Assembly: GCA_949128115.1 (NCBI GenBank)
Contig: OX421967.1
Span: 60,958,855 to 61,022,854 of the forward strand
Direction: 5' to 3'
DNA length: 64,000 bases
Source of the DNA: Anaspis maculata
Taxonomy: Eukaryota > Arthropoda > Insecta > Coleoptera > Scraptiidae
Part shown: positions 25,390-38,116 of the stretch, piece by piece
Layout of the letters: every line of letters starts with the position of its first letter
How positions within the stretch are numbered: the stretch's first letter is position 1
The notes under the pieces: generated by a model
Told to the model about the DNA's origin: nothing
What the model saw: only the letters and a program-made list of their open reading frames with translations
The model's database searches: none
Position numbers and translations under genes: made by a program

Positions 25390-28300
25390 GTCACGTGGGT
25401 TGAAGCCTGAAGTCACGTGGGTTGAAGCCTGAAGTCACGTGGGTCAAAACCTGAAGTCACGTGGGTTGAAACCTGAACTTTTTGGATAACAATTGTGTCT
25501 TTTGTTTTCGATATTCGTGTTCGTTTGTCAGATGTTGCGTTTGGAGCAAGTAGCTGCCAACTCCAAAAGTGGTGATCGATCGTTTTGAAAGTCACGTGGG
25601 TTGAAGCCTGGAGTCACGTGGGTTGAAGCCTGAAGTCACGTGGGTTGAAACCTGAACTTTTTGGATAACAATTGTGTCTTTTTTTCTCGATATTCCTGTT
25701 CGTTTGTCAGATGTTGCGTTTGGAACAAGTAGCTGCCAACTCCAAAAGTGGTGATCGATCGTTTTGAAAGTCACGTGGGTTGAAGCCTGAAGTCACGTGA
25801 GTTGAAGCCTGAAGTCACGTGGGTCAAAACCTGAAGTCACGTGGGTTGAAACCTGAACTTTTTGGATAACAATTGTGTCTTTTTTTTTCCATATTCGTGT
25901 TCGTTTGTCAGATGTTGCGTTTGGAACAAGTAGCTGCCAACTCCAAAAGTGGTGATCGATCGTTTTGAAAGTCACGTGGGTTGAAGCCTGGAGTCACGTG
26001 GGTTGAAGCCTGAAGTCACGTGGGTCGAAACCTGAAGTCACGTGGGTTGAAACCTGAACTTTTTGGATAACAATTGTGTCTTTTTTTTTCGATATTCGTG
26101 TTCGTTTGTCAGATGTTGCGTTTGGAACAAGTAGCTGCCAACTCCAAAAGTGGTGATCGATCGTTTTGAAAGTCACGTGGGTTGGAGCCTGAAGTCACGT
26201 GGGTTGAAGCCTGAAGTCACGTGGGTCAAAACCTGAAGTCACGTGGGTTGAAACCTGAACTTTTTGGATAACAATTGTGTCTTTTTTTTTCGATATTCGT
26301 GTTCGTTTGTCAGATGTTGCGTTTGGAACAAATAGCTGCCAACTCCAAAAGTGGTGATCGATCGTTTTGAAAGTCACGTGGGTTGAAGCCTGGAGTCACG
26401 TGGGTTGAAGCCTGAAGTCACGTGGGTTGAAACCTGAACTTTTTGGATAACAATTGTGTCTTTTTTTCTCGATATTCCTGTTCGTTTGTCAGATGTTGCG
26501 TTTGGAACAAGTAGCTGCCAACTCCAAAAGTGGTGATCGATCGTTTTGAAAGTCACGTGGGTTGAAGCCTGAAGTCACGTGAGTTGAAGCCTGAAGTCAC
26601 GTGGGTCAAAACCTGATGTCACGTGGGTTGAAACCTGAACTTTTTGGATAACAATTGTGTCTTTTCTCTTCGATATTTGTGTTCGTTTGTCAGATGTCGC
26701 GTTTGGAACAAGTAGCTGCCAACTCCAAAAGTGGTGATCGATCGTTTTGAAAGTCACGTGGGTTGAAGCCTGAAGTCACGTGGGTTGGAGCCTGAAGTCA
26801 CGTGGGTCAAAACCTGAAGTCACGTGGGTTGAAACCTGAACTTTTTGGATAACAATTGTGTCTTTTTTTTTCGATATTCGTGTTCGTTTGTCAGATGTTG
26901 CGTTTGGAACAAGTAGCTGCCAACTCCAAAAGTGGTGATCGATCGTTTTGAAAGTCACGTGGGTTGGAGCCTGAAGTCACGTGGGTTGAAGCCTGAAGTC
27001 ACGTGGGTCAAAACCTGAAGTCACGTGGGTTGAAACCTGAACTTTTTGGATAACAATTGTGTCTTTTTTTTTCGATATTCGTGTTCGTTTGTCAGATGTT
27101 GCGTTTGGAACAAGTAGCTGCCAACTCCAAAAGTGGTGATCGATCGTTTTGAAAGTCACGTGGGTTGGAGCCTGAAGTCACGTGGGTTGAAGCCTGAAGT
27201 CACGTGGGTCAAAACCTGAAGTCACGTGGGTTGAAACCTGAACTTTTTGGATAACAATTGTGTCTTTTTTTTTCGATATTCGTGTTCGTTTGTCAGATGT
27301 TGCGTTTGGAACAAATAGCTGCCAACTCCAAAAGTGGTGATCGATCGTTTTGAAAGTCACGTGGGTTGAAGCCTGGAGTCACGTGGGTTGAAGCCTGAAG
27401 TCACGTGGGTTGAAACCTGAACTTTTTGGATAACAATTGTGTCTTTTTTTCTCGATATTCCTGTTCGTTTGTCAGATGTTGCGTTTGGAACAAGTAGCTG
27501 CCAACTCCAAAAGTGGTGATCGATCGTTTTGAAAGTCACGTGGGTTGAAGCCTGAAGTCACGTGAGTTGAAGCCTGAAGTCACGTGGGTCAAAACCTGAT
27601 GTCACGTGGGTTGAAACCTGAACTTTTTGGATAACAATTGTGTCTTTTCTCTTCGATATTTGTGTTCGTTTGTCAGATGTCGCGTTTGGAACAAGTAGCT
27701 GCCAACTCCAAAAGTGGTGATCGATCGTTTTGAAAGTCACGTGGGTTGAAGCCTGAAGTCACGTGGGTTGGAGCCTGGAGTCACGTGGGTCAAAACCTGA
27801 AGTCACGTGGGTTGAAACCTGAACTTTTTGGATGACAATTGTGTCTTTTTTTTTCGATATTCGTGTTCGTTTGTCAGATGTTGCGTTTGGATCAAGTAGC
27901 TGCCAACTCCAAAAGTGGTGATCGATCGTTTTGAATGTCACGTGGGTTGAAGCCTGAAGTCACGTGAGGTGAAGCCTGAAGTCACGTGGGTCAAAACCTG
28001 AAGTCACGTGGGTTGAAACCTGAACTTTTTGGATAACAATTGTGTCTTTTTTTTTGATATTCGTGTTCGTTTGTCAGATGTTGCGTTTGGAACAAGTAGC
28101 TGCCAACTCCAAAAGTGGTGATCGATCGTTTTGAAAGTCACGTGGGTTGAAGCCTGAAGTCACGTGGGTTGGAGCCTGAAGTCACGTGGGTCAAAACCTG
28201 AAGTCACGTGGGTTGAAACCTGAACTTTTTGGATAACAATTGTGTCTTTTTTTTTTCGATATTCGTGTTCGTTTGTCAGATGTTGCGTTTGGAACAAGTA

Positions 28301-29323
28301 GCTGCCAACTCCAAAAGTGGTGATCGATCGTTTCGAAAGTCACGTGGGTTGAAGCCTGGAGTCACGTGGGTTGAAGCCTGAAGTCACGTGGGTTGAAACC
28401 TAAACTTTTTGGATAACAATTGTGTCTTTTTTTTTCGATATTCGTGTTCGTTTGTCAGATGTTGCGTTTGGAACAAGTAGCTGCCAACTCCGAAAGTGGT
28501 GATCGATCGTTTTGAAAGTCACGTGGGTTGAAGCCTGAAGTCACGTGGGTTGGAGCCTGGAGTCACGTGGGTCAAAACCTGAAGTCACGTGGGTTGAAAC
28601 CTGAACTTTTTGGATGACAATTGTGTCTTTTTTTTTCGATATTCGTGTTCGTTTGTCAGATGTTGCGTTTGGAACAAGTAGCTGCCAACTCCAAAAGTGG
28701 TGATCGATCGTTTTGAAAGTCACGTGGGTTGAAGCCTGAAGTCACGTGGGTTGAAGCCTGAAGTCACGTGGGTCAAAACCTGAAGTCACGTGGGTTGAAA
28801 CCTGAACTTTTTGGATAACAATTGTGTCTTTTTTTTTCGATATTCGTGTTCGTTTGTCAGATGTTGCGTTTGGAACAAGTAGCTGCCAACTCCGAAAGTG
28901 GTGATCGATCGTTTTGAAAGTCACGTGGGTTGAAGCCTGAAGTCACGTGAGTTGAAGCCTGAAGTCACGTGGGTCAAAACCTGAAGTCACGTGGGTTGAA
29001 ACCTGAACTTTTTGGATAACAATTGTGTCTTTTTTTTTTTCGATATTCGTGTTCGTTTGTCAGATGTTGCGTTTGGAACAAGTAGCTGCCAACTCCGAAA
29101 GTGGTGATCGATCGTTTTGAAAGTCACGTGGGTTGAAGCCTGAAGTCACGTGAGTTGAAGCCTGAAGTCACGTGGGTCAAAACCTGAAGTCACGTGGGTT
29201 GAAACCTGAACTTTTTGGATAACAATTGTGTCTTTTTTTTTCGATATTCGTGTTCGTTTGTCAGATGTTGCGTTTGGAACAAGTAACTGCCAACTCCGAA
29301 AGTGGTGATCGATCGTTTTGAAA
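25390..29323 (+). repeat. Array segment, mostly B monomers with a 983 bp five-unit duplication
   Basis: Unit starts begin 25390, 25591, 25770, 25971, 26172. The block 26,172-27,154 (five units, 983 bp) is repeated from 27,155 for at least four units. Diagnostic members are the AACAAATAGC unit, the CTCGATATTCCTG unit and a unit with CTTTTCTCTTCGATATTTG. The HOR order of the left region fades here, and from about 27.9 kb most units are plain B type. Confidence 0.82.
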
Positions 29324-32300
29324 GTCACGTGGGTTGAAGCCTGAAGTCACGTGGGTTGAAGCCCGAAGTCACGTGGGTCAAAACCTGAAGTCACGTGGGT
29401 TGAAACCTGAACTTTTTGGATAACAATTGTGTCTTTTTTTTTCGATATTCGTGTTCGTTTGTCAGATGTTGCGTTTGGAACAAGTAGCTGCCAACTCCAA
29501 AAGTGGTGATCGATCGTTTTGAAAGTCACGTGGGTTGAAGCCTGAAGTCACGTGAGTTGAAGCCTGAAGTCACGTGGGTCAAAACCTGAAGTCACGTGGG
29601 TTGAAACCTGAACTTTTTGGATAACAATTGTGTCTTTTTTTTTTTGATATTCGTGTTCGTTTGTCAGATGTTGCGTTTGGAACAAGTAGCTGCCAACTCC
29701 AAAAGTGGTGATCGATCGTTTTGAAAGTCACGTGGGTTGAAGCCTGAAGTCACGTGGGTTGAAGCCTGAAGTCACGTGGGTCAAAACCTGAAGTCACGTG
29801 GGTTGAAACCTGAACTTTTTGGATAACAATTGTGTCTTTTTTTTTCGATATTCGTGTTCGTTTGTCAGATGTTGCGTTTGGAACAGGTAGCTGCCAACTC
29901 CAAAAGTGGTGATCGATCGTTTTGAAAGTCACGTGGGTTGAAGCCTGAAGTCACGTGGGTTGAAGCCTGAAGTCACGTGGGTCAAAACCTGAAGTCACGT
30001 GGGTTGAAACCTGAACTTTTTGGATAACAATTGTGTCTTTTTTTTTTCGATATTCGTGTTCGTTTGTCAGATGTTGCGTTTGGAACAAGTAGCTGCCAAC
30101 TCCAAAAGTGGTGATCGATCGTTTTGAAAGTCACGTGGGTTGAAGCCTGGAGTCACGTGGGTTGAAGCCTGAAGTCACGTGGGTTGAAACCTGAACTTTT
30201 TGGATAACAATTGTGTCTTTTTTTTTTCGATATTCGTGTTCGTTTGTCAGATGTTGCGTTTGGAACAAGTAGCTGCCAACTCCGAAAGTGGTGATCGATC
30301 GTTTTGAAAGTCACGTGGGTTGAAGCCTGAAGTCACGTGGGTTGAAGCCTGAAGTCACGTGGGTCAAAACCTGAAGTCACGTGGGTTGAAACCTGAACTT
30401 TTTGGATAACAATTGTGTCTTTTTTTTCGATATTCGTGTTCGTTTGTCAGATGTTGCGTTTGGAACAAGTAGCTGCCAACTCCAAAAGTGGTGATCGATC
30501 GTTTTGAAAGTCACGTGGGTTGAAGCCTGAAGTCACGTGGGTTGAAGCCTGAAGTCACGTGGGTTGGAACCTGAACTTTTTGGATAACAATTGTGTTTTT
30601 TTTTTCGATATTCGTGTTCGTTTGTCAGATGTTGCGTTTGGAACAAGTAGCTGCCAACTCCAAAAGTGGTGATCGATCGTTTTGAAAGTCACGTGGGTTA
30701 AAGCCTGGAGTCACGTGGGTTGAAGGCTGAAGTCACGTGGGTTGGAACCTGAACTTTTTGGATAACAATTGTGTTTTTTTTTATCGATATTCGTGTTCGT
30801 TTGTCAGATGTCGCGTTTGGAACAAGTAGCTGCCAACTCCAAAAGTGGTGATCGATCGTTTTGAAAGTCACGTGGGTTGAAGCCTGAAGTCACGTGGGTT
30901 GAAGCCTGAAGTCACGTGGGTCAAAACCTGAAGTCACGTGGGTTGAAACCTGAACTTTTTGGATAACAATTGTGTCTTTTTTTTTGATATTCGTGTTCGT
31001 TTGTCAGATGTTGCGTTTGGAACAAGTAGCTGCCAACTCCAAAAGTGGTGATCGATCGTTTTGAAAGTCACGTGGGTTGAAGCCTGAAGTCACGTGGGTT
31101 GAAGCCTAAAGTCACGTGGGTCAAAACCTGAAGTCACGTGGGTTGAAACCTGAACTTTTTGGATAACAATTGTGTCTTTTTTTTTCGATATTCGTGTTCG
31201 TTTGTCAGATGTTGCGTTTGGAACAAGTAGCTGCCAACTCCGAAAGTGGTGATCGATCGTTTTGAAAGTCACGTGGGTTGAAGCCTGGAGTCACGTGGGT
31301 TGAAGCCTGAAGTCACGTGGGTCAAAACCTGAAGTCACGTGGGTTGAAACCTGAACTTTTTGGATAACAATTGTGTCTTTTTTTTTCGATATTCGTGTTC
31401 GTTTATCAGATGTTGCGTTTGGAACAAGTGGCTGCCAACTCCAAAAGTGGTGATCGATCGTTTTGAAAGTCACGTGGGTTGAAGCCTGGAGTCACGTGGG
31501 TTGAAGCCTGAAGTCACGTGGGTTGAAACCTGAACTTTTTGGATAACAATTGTGTCTTTTTTTTTCGATATTCGTGTTCGTTTGTCAGATGTTGCGTTTG
31601 GAACAAGTAGCTGCCAACTCCGAAAGTGGTGATCGATCGTTTTGAAAGTCACCTGGGTTGAAGCCTGAAGTCACGTGGGTTGAAGCCTGAAGTCACGTGG
31701 GTCAAAACCTGAAGTCACGTGGGTTGAAACCTGAACTTTTTGGATAACAATTGTGTCTTTTTTTTTCGATATTCGTGTTCGTTTGTCAGATGTTTCGTTT
31801 GGAACAAGTAGCTGCCAACTCCAAAAGTGGTGATCGATCGTTTTGAAAGTCACGTGGGTTGAAGCCTGAAGTCACGTGGGTTGAAGCCTGAAGTCACGTG
31901 GGTCAAAACCTGAAGTCACGTGGGTTGAAACCTGAACTTTTTGGATAACAATTGTGTCTTTTTTTTCCATATTCGTGTTCGTTTGTCAGATGTTGCGTTT
32001 GGAACAAGTAGCTGCCAACTCCAAAAGTGGTGATCGATCGTTTTGAAAGTCACGTGGGTTAAAGCCTGGAGTCACGTGGGTTGAAGCCTGAAGTCACGTG
32101 GGTTGAAACCTGAACTTTTTGGATAACAATTGTGTCTTTTTTTTTCGATATTCGTGTTCGTTTGTCAGATGTCGCGTTTGGAACAAGTAGCTGCCAACTC
32201 CAAAAGTGGTGATCGATCGTTTTGAAAGTCACGTGGGTTGAAGCCTGAAGTCACGTGGGTTGAAGCCTGAAGTCACGTGGGTCAAAACCTGAAGTCACGT

Positions 32301-33317
32301 GGGTTGAAACCTGAACTTTTTGGATAACAATTGTGTCTTTTTTTTTCGATATTCGTGTTCGTTTGTCAGATGTTGCGTTTGGAACAAGTAGCTGCCAACT
32401 CCAAAAGTGGTGATCGATCGTTTTGAAAGTCACGTGGGTTGAAGCCTGGAGTCACGTGGGTTGAAGCCTGAAGTCACGTGGGTTGAAACCTGAACTTTTT
32501 GGATAACAATTGTGTCTTTTTTTTCGATATTCGTGTTCGTTTGTCAGATGTTGCGTTTGGAACAAGTAGCTGCCAACTCCGAAAGTGGTGATCGATCGTT
32601 TTGAAAGTCACGTGGGTTGAAGCCTGGAGTCACGTGGGTTGAAGCCTGAAGTCACGTGGGTCAAAACCTGAAGTCACGTGGGTTGAAACCTGAACTTTTT
32701 GGATAACAATTGTGTCTTTTTTTTTCGATATTCGTGTTCGTTTGTCAGATGTTGCGTTTGGAACAAGTAGCTGCCAACTCCGAAAGTGGTGATCGATCGT
32801 TTTGAAAGTCACGTGGGTTGAAGCCTGAAGTCACGTGAGTTGAAGCCTGAAGTCACGTGGGTCAAAACCTGAAGTCACGTGGGTTGAAACCTGAACTTTT
32901 TGGATAACAATTATGTCTTTTTTTTTTCGATATTCGTGTTCGTTTGTCAGATGTTGCGTTTGGAACAAGTAGCTGCCAACTCCGAAAGTGGTGATCGATC
33001 GTTTTGAAAGTCACGTGGGTTGAAGCCTGAAGTCACGTGAGTTGAAGCCTGAAGTCACGTGGGTCAAAACCTGAAGTCACGTGGGTTGAAACCTGAACTT
33101 TTTGGATAACAATTGTGTCTTTTTTTTTCGATATTCGTGTTCGTTTGTCAGATGTTGCGTTTGGAACAAGTAACTGCAAACTCCGAAAGTGGTGATCGAT
33201 CGTTTTGAAAGTCACGTGGGTTGAAGCCTGAAGTCACGTGGGTTGAAGTCCGAAGTCACGTGGGTCAAAACCTGAAGTCACGTGGGTTGAAACCTGAACT
33301 TTTTGGATAACAATTGT
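29324..33317 (+). repeat. Segmental duplication D1, copy 1 (about 4.0 kb)
   Basis: About 21 units are duplicated at 43,104-47,097 at a constant offset of 13,780 bp. Shared private variants include GAACAGGTAGC near 29,881, GTTGAAGGCTG near 30,720, TTTATCAGATG near 31,403, CACCTGGG near 31,650, GATGTTTCGTTTGG near 31,790 and AATTATGTC near 32,910. The copies also share unit lengths of 178 and 180 bp. After 33,317 the sequence switches within a unit core to the left-type HOR family. Confidence 0.87.
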
Positions 33318-33411
33318 GTCTTTTTTTTTCGATATTCGTGTTCGTTTGTCAGATGTTGCGTTTGGAACAAGTAGCTGCCAACTCCAAAAGTGGTGACCGA
33401 TCGTTTTGAAA

Positions 33412-34329
33412 GTCACGTGGGTTGAAGCCTGGTGTCACGTGGGATGAAGCCTGAAGTCACGTGGGTTAAAACCTGAACTTTTTGGATAACAATTGTTTCT
33501 TTTTTTTTCGATATTCGGGTTCGTTTGTCAGATGTTGCGTTTGGAACAAGTAGCTGCCAACTCCAAAAGTGGTGACCGATCGTTTTAAAATTCACGTAGG
33601 TTGGAGCCTGGAGTCACGTGGGTTGAAGCCTGAAGTCACGTGGGTCAAAACCTGATCTTTCTGGATAACAATTGTGTCTTTTTTTTTTCGATATTCGTGT
33701 TCGTTTGTCAGATGTTGCGTTTGGAACAAGTAGCTGCCAACTCCAAAAGTGGTGACCGATCGTTTTGAAAGTCACGTGGGTTGAAGCCTGGTGTCACGTG
33801 GGATGAAGCCTGAAGTCACGTGGGTTAAAACCTGAACTTTTTGGATAACAATTGTTTCTTTTTTTTCCGATATTCGGGTTCGTTTGTCAGATGTTGCGTT
33901 TGGAACAAGTAGCTGCCAACTCCAAAAGTGGTGACCGATCGTTTGAAAAGTCACGTAGGTTGGAGCCTGGAGTCACGTGGGTTGAAGCCTGAAGTCACGT
34001 GGGTTAAAACCTGAACTTTTTGGATAACAATTGTGTCTTTTTTTTTCGATATTCGTGTTCGTTTGTCAGATGTTGCGTTTGGAACAAGTAGCTGCCAACT
34101 CCGAAAGTGGCGATCGATCGTTCTAAAAGTCACGTGGGTTAAAGCCTGGAGTCACGTGGGTTGGAGCCTGAAGTCACGTGGGTTGAAGCCTGAAGGCACG
34201 TGGGTCAAAACCTGAACTTTCTGGATAACAATTGTGTCTTTTTTTTTCGATATTCGTGTTCGTTTGTCAGATGTTGCGTTTGGAACAAGTAGCTGCCAAC
34301 TCCAAAAGTGGTGACCGATCGTTTTGAAA
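33412..34329 (+). repeat. 918 bp five-unit tandem duplication, copy 1
   Basis: Unit starts are 33412, 33591, 33771, 33950 and 34129 (179+180+179+179+201 bp). The block is of the left HOR family: GTGGGATGAAGCC, TTCGGGTTCG, GGCGATCGATCGTTC, and the CCGATATTCGGG variant found at 13.7 kb. The 180 bp unit at 33,591 is a hybrid, starting like the member at 13,285 and ending like the member at 13,464. Confidence 0.87.
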
Positions 34330-35247
34330 GTCACGTGGGTTGAAGCCTGGTGTCACGTGGGATGAAGCCTGAAGTCACGTGGGTTAAAACCTGAACTTTT
34401 TGGATAACAATTGTTTCTTTTTTTTTCGATATTCGGGTTCGTTTGTCAGATGTTGCGTTTGGAACAAGTAGCTGCCAACTCCAAAAGTGGTGACCGATCG
34501 TTTTAAAATTCACGTAGGTTGGAGCCTGGAGTCACGTGGGTTGAAGCCTGAAGTCACGTGGGTCAAAACCTGATCTTTCTGGATAACAATTGTGTCTTTT
34601 TTTTTTCGATATTCGTGTTCGTTTGTCAGATGTTGCGTTTGGAACAAGTAGCTGCCAACTCCAAAAGTGGTGACCGATCGTTTTGAAAGTCACGTGGGTT
34701 GAAGCCTGGTGTCACGTGGGATGAAGCCTGAAGTCACGTGGGTTAAAACCTGAACTTTTTGGATAACAATTGTTTCTTTTTTTTCCGATATTCGGGTTCG
34801 TTTGTCAGATGTTGCGTTTGGAACAAGTAGCTGCCAACTCCAAAAGTGGTGACCGATCGTTTGAAAAGTCACGTAGGTTGGAGCCTGGAGTCACGTGGGT
34901 TGAAGCCTGAAGTCACGTGGGTTAAAACCTGAACTTTTTGGATAACAATTGTGTCTTTTTTTTTCGATATTCGTGTTCGTTTGTCAGATGTTGCGTTTGG
35001 AACAAGTAGCTGCCAACTCCGAAAGTGGCGATCGATCGTTCTAAAAGTCACGTGGGTTAAAGCCTGGAGTCACGTGGGTTGGAGCCTGAAGTCACGTGGG
35101 TTGAAGCCTGAAGGCACGTGGGTCAAAACCTGAACTTTCTGGATAACAATTGTGTCTTTTTTTTTCGATATTCGTGTTCGTTTGTCAGATGTTGCGTTTG
35201 GAACAAGTAGCTGCCAACTCCAAAAGTGGTGACCGATCGTTTTGAAA
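34330..35247 (+). repeat. 918 bp five-unit tandem duplication, copy 2
   Basis: Unit starts are 34330, 34509, 34689, 34868 and 35047, each exactly 918 bp after the partner in copy 1. The same 180 bp hybrid unit and the same CCGATATTCGGG variant are present. I saw no difference between the copies by eye, which suggests a very recent event or an assembly duplication. Confidence 0.87.
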
Positions 35248-36902
35248 GTCACGTGGGTTGAAGCCTGGAGTCACGTGGGTTGAAGCCTGAAGTCACGTGG
35301 GTTAAAACCTGAACTTTTTGGATAACAATTGTTCCTTTTTTTTTCGATATTTGTGTTCGTTTGTCAGATGTTGCGTTTGGAACAAGTAGCTGCCAACTTC
35401 GAAAGTGGTGATCGATCGTTTCAAAAGTCACGTGGGTTGAAGCCTGGAGTCACGTGGGTTGAAGCCTGAAGTCACGTGGGTTAAAACCTGAACTTTTTGG
35501 ATAACAATTGTTCCTTTTTTTTTCGATATTTGTGTTCGTTTGTCAGATGTTGCGTTTGGAACAAGTAGCTGCCAACTCCAAAAGTGGTGACCGATCGTTT
35601 TAAAAGTCACGTAGGTTGGAGCCTGGAGTCACGTGGGTCAAAACCTGAAGTCACGTGGGTCCAAACCTGAACTTTTTGGATAACAATTGTGTCTTTTCTT
35701 TTCGATATTTGTGTTCGTTTGTCAGATGTTGCGTTTGGAACAAGTAGCTGCCAACTTCGAAAGTGGTGATCGATCGTTTTAAAAGTCACGTGGGTTGAAG
35801 CCTGGAGTCACGTGGGTTGAAGCCTGAAGTCACGTGGGTTGAAGCCTGAAGGCACGTGGGTCAAAACCTGATCTTTCTGGATAACAATTGTGTCTTTTTT
35901 TTTTCGATATTCGTGTTCGTTTGTCAGATGTTGCGTTTGGAACAAGTAGCTGCCAACTCCAAAAGTGGTGACCGATCGTTTTGAAAGTCACGTGGGTTGA
36001 AGCCTGGTGTCACGTGGGATGAAGCCTGAAGTCACGTGGGTTAAAACCTGAACTTTTTGGATAACAATTGTTCCTTTTTTTTTCGATATTCGGGTTCGTT
36101 TGTCAGATGTTGCGTTTGGAACAAGTAGCTGCCAACTCCAAAAGTGGTGACCGATCGTTTTAAAAGTCACGTAGGTTGGAGCCTGGAGTCACGTGGGTTG
36201 AAGCCTGAAGTCACGTGGGTCAAAACCTGAACTTTCTGGATAACAATTGTGTCTTTTTTTTCGATATTCGTGTTCGTTTGTCAGATGTTGCGTTTGGAAC
36301 AAGTAGCTGCCAACTCCAAAAGTGGTGACCGATCGTTATGAAAGTCACGTGGGTTGAAGCCTGGAGTCACGTGGGTTGAAGCCTGAAGTCACGTGGGTTA
36401 AAACCTGAACTTTTTGGATAACAATTGTTCCTTTTTTTTTCGATATTCGTGTTCGTTTGTCAGATGTCGCGTTTGGAACAAGTAGCTGCCAACTCCAAAA
36501 GTGGTGACCGATCGTTTTGAAAGTCACGTGGGTTGAAGCCTGAAGTCACGTGGGTTGAAGCCTGAAGTCACGTGGGTCAAAACCTGAAGTCACGTGGGTT
36601 GAAACCTGAACTTTTTGGATAACAATTGTGTCTTTTGTTTTCGATATTCGTGTTCGTTTGTCAGATGTTGCGTTTGGAGCAAGTAGCTGCCAACTCCAAA
36701 AGTGGTGATCGATCGTTTTGAAAGTCACGTGGGTTGAAGCCTGGAGTCACGTGGGTTGAAGCCTGAAGTCACGTGGGTTGAAACCTGAACTTTTTGGATA
36801 ACAATTGTGTCTTTTTTTCTCGATATTCCTGTTCGTTTGTCAGATGTTGCGTTTGGAACAAGTAGCTGCCAACTCCAAAAGTGGTGATCGATCGTTTTGA
36901 AA
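35248..36902 (+). repeat. Left-type HOR fragment, with duplicated block 35,785-36,902
   Basis: 35,248-36,165 matches 14,225-15,142 at an offset of 21,023 bp. The following 178 bp unit at 36,166 is a hybrid of the members at 15,143 and 15,322. Further units match 25,211 onward (including the CTTTTGTTTTCG variant near 36,631). The stretch 35,785-36,902 (1118 bp) recurs at 38,117-39,234 at an offset of 2332 bp. Confidence 0.82.
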
Positions 36903-38116
36903 GTCACGTGGGTTGAAGCCTGGAGTCACGTGGGTTGAAGCCTGAAGTCACGTGGGTTGAAGCCTGAAGGCACGTGGGTCAAAACCTGATCTTTCTGGAT
37001 AACAATTGTGTCTTTTTTTTTTCGATATTCGTGTTCGTTTGTCAGATGTTGCGTTTGGAACAAGTAGCTGCCAACTCCAAAAGTGGTGACCGATCGTTTT
37101 GAAAGTCACGTGGGTTGAAGCCTGGTGTCACGTGGGATGAAGCCTGAAGTCACGTGGGTTGAAGCCTGAAGGCACGTGGGTCAAAACCTGATCTTTCTGG
37201 ATAACAATTGTGTCTTTTTTTTTTTTCGATATTCGTGTTCGTTTGTCAGATGTTGCGTTTGGAACAAGTAGCTGCCAACTCCAAAAGTGGTGATCGATCG
37301 TTTTAAAAGTCACGTGGGTTGAAGCCTGGAGTCACGTGGGTTGAAGCCTGAAGTCACGTGGGTTGAAGCCTGAAGGCACGTGGGTCAAAACCTGATCTTT
37401 CTGGATAACAATTGTGTCTTTTTTTTTTCGATATTCGTGTTCGTTTGTCAGATGTTGCGTTTGGAACAAGTAGCTGCCAACTCCAAAAGTGGTGATCGAT
37501 CGTTTTGAAAGTCACGTGGGTTGAAGCCTGGAGTCACGTGGGTTGAAGCCTGAAGTCACGTGGGTTGAAGCCTGAAGGCACGTGGGTCAAAACCTGATCT
37601 TTCTGGATAACAATTGTGTCTTTTTTTTTTCGATATTCGTGTTCGTTTGTCAGATGTTGCGTTTGGAACAAGTAGCTGCCAACTCCAAAAGTGGTGATCG
37701 ATCGTTTTAAAAGTCACGTGGGTTGAAGCCTGGAGTCACGTGGGTTGAAGCCTGAAGTCACGTGGGTTGAAGCCTGAAGGCACGTGGGTCAAAACCTGAT
37801 CTTTCTGGATAACAATTGTGTCTTTTTTTTTTCGATATTCGTGTTCGTTTGTCAGATGTTGCGTTTGGAACAAGTAGCTGCCAACTCCAAAAGTGGTGAT
37901 CGATCGTTTTGAAAGTCACGTGGGTTGAAGCCTGGAGTCACGTGGGTTGAAGCCTGAAGTCACGTGGGTTGAAGCCTGAAGGCACGTGGGTCAAAACCTG
38001 ATCTTTCTGGATAACAATTGTGTCTTTTTTTTTTCGATATTCGTGTTCGTTTGTCAGATGTTGCGTTTGGAACAAGTAGCTGCCAACTCCAAAAGTGGTG
38101 ATCGATCGTTTTAAAA
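36903..38116 (+). repeat. Local expansion of GGCACGTG-type 202 bp units; 404 bp dimer
   Basis: Units at 36903, 37105, 37309, 37511, 37713 and 37915 are all of the four-22-mer type whose last sub-repeat starts GGCACGTGGGTC and runs into CTGATCTTTCTGG. Core ends alternate between TTTTGAAA and TTTTAAAA. As a result 37,309-37,712 and 37,713-38,116 are two copies of a 404 bp dimer. Elsewhere this unit type occurs singly within the HOR, so this is a private local amplification. The unit at 37,105 (204 bp, 12 T) is a hybrid that begins with GTGGGATGAAGCC. Confidence 0.85.
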
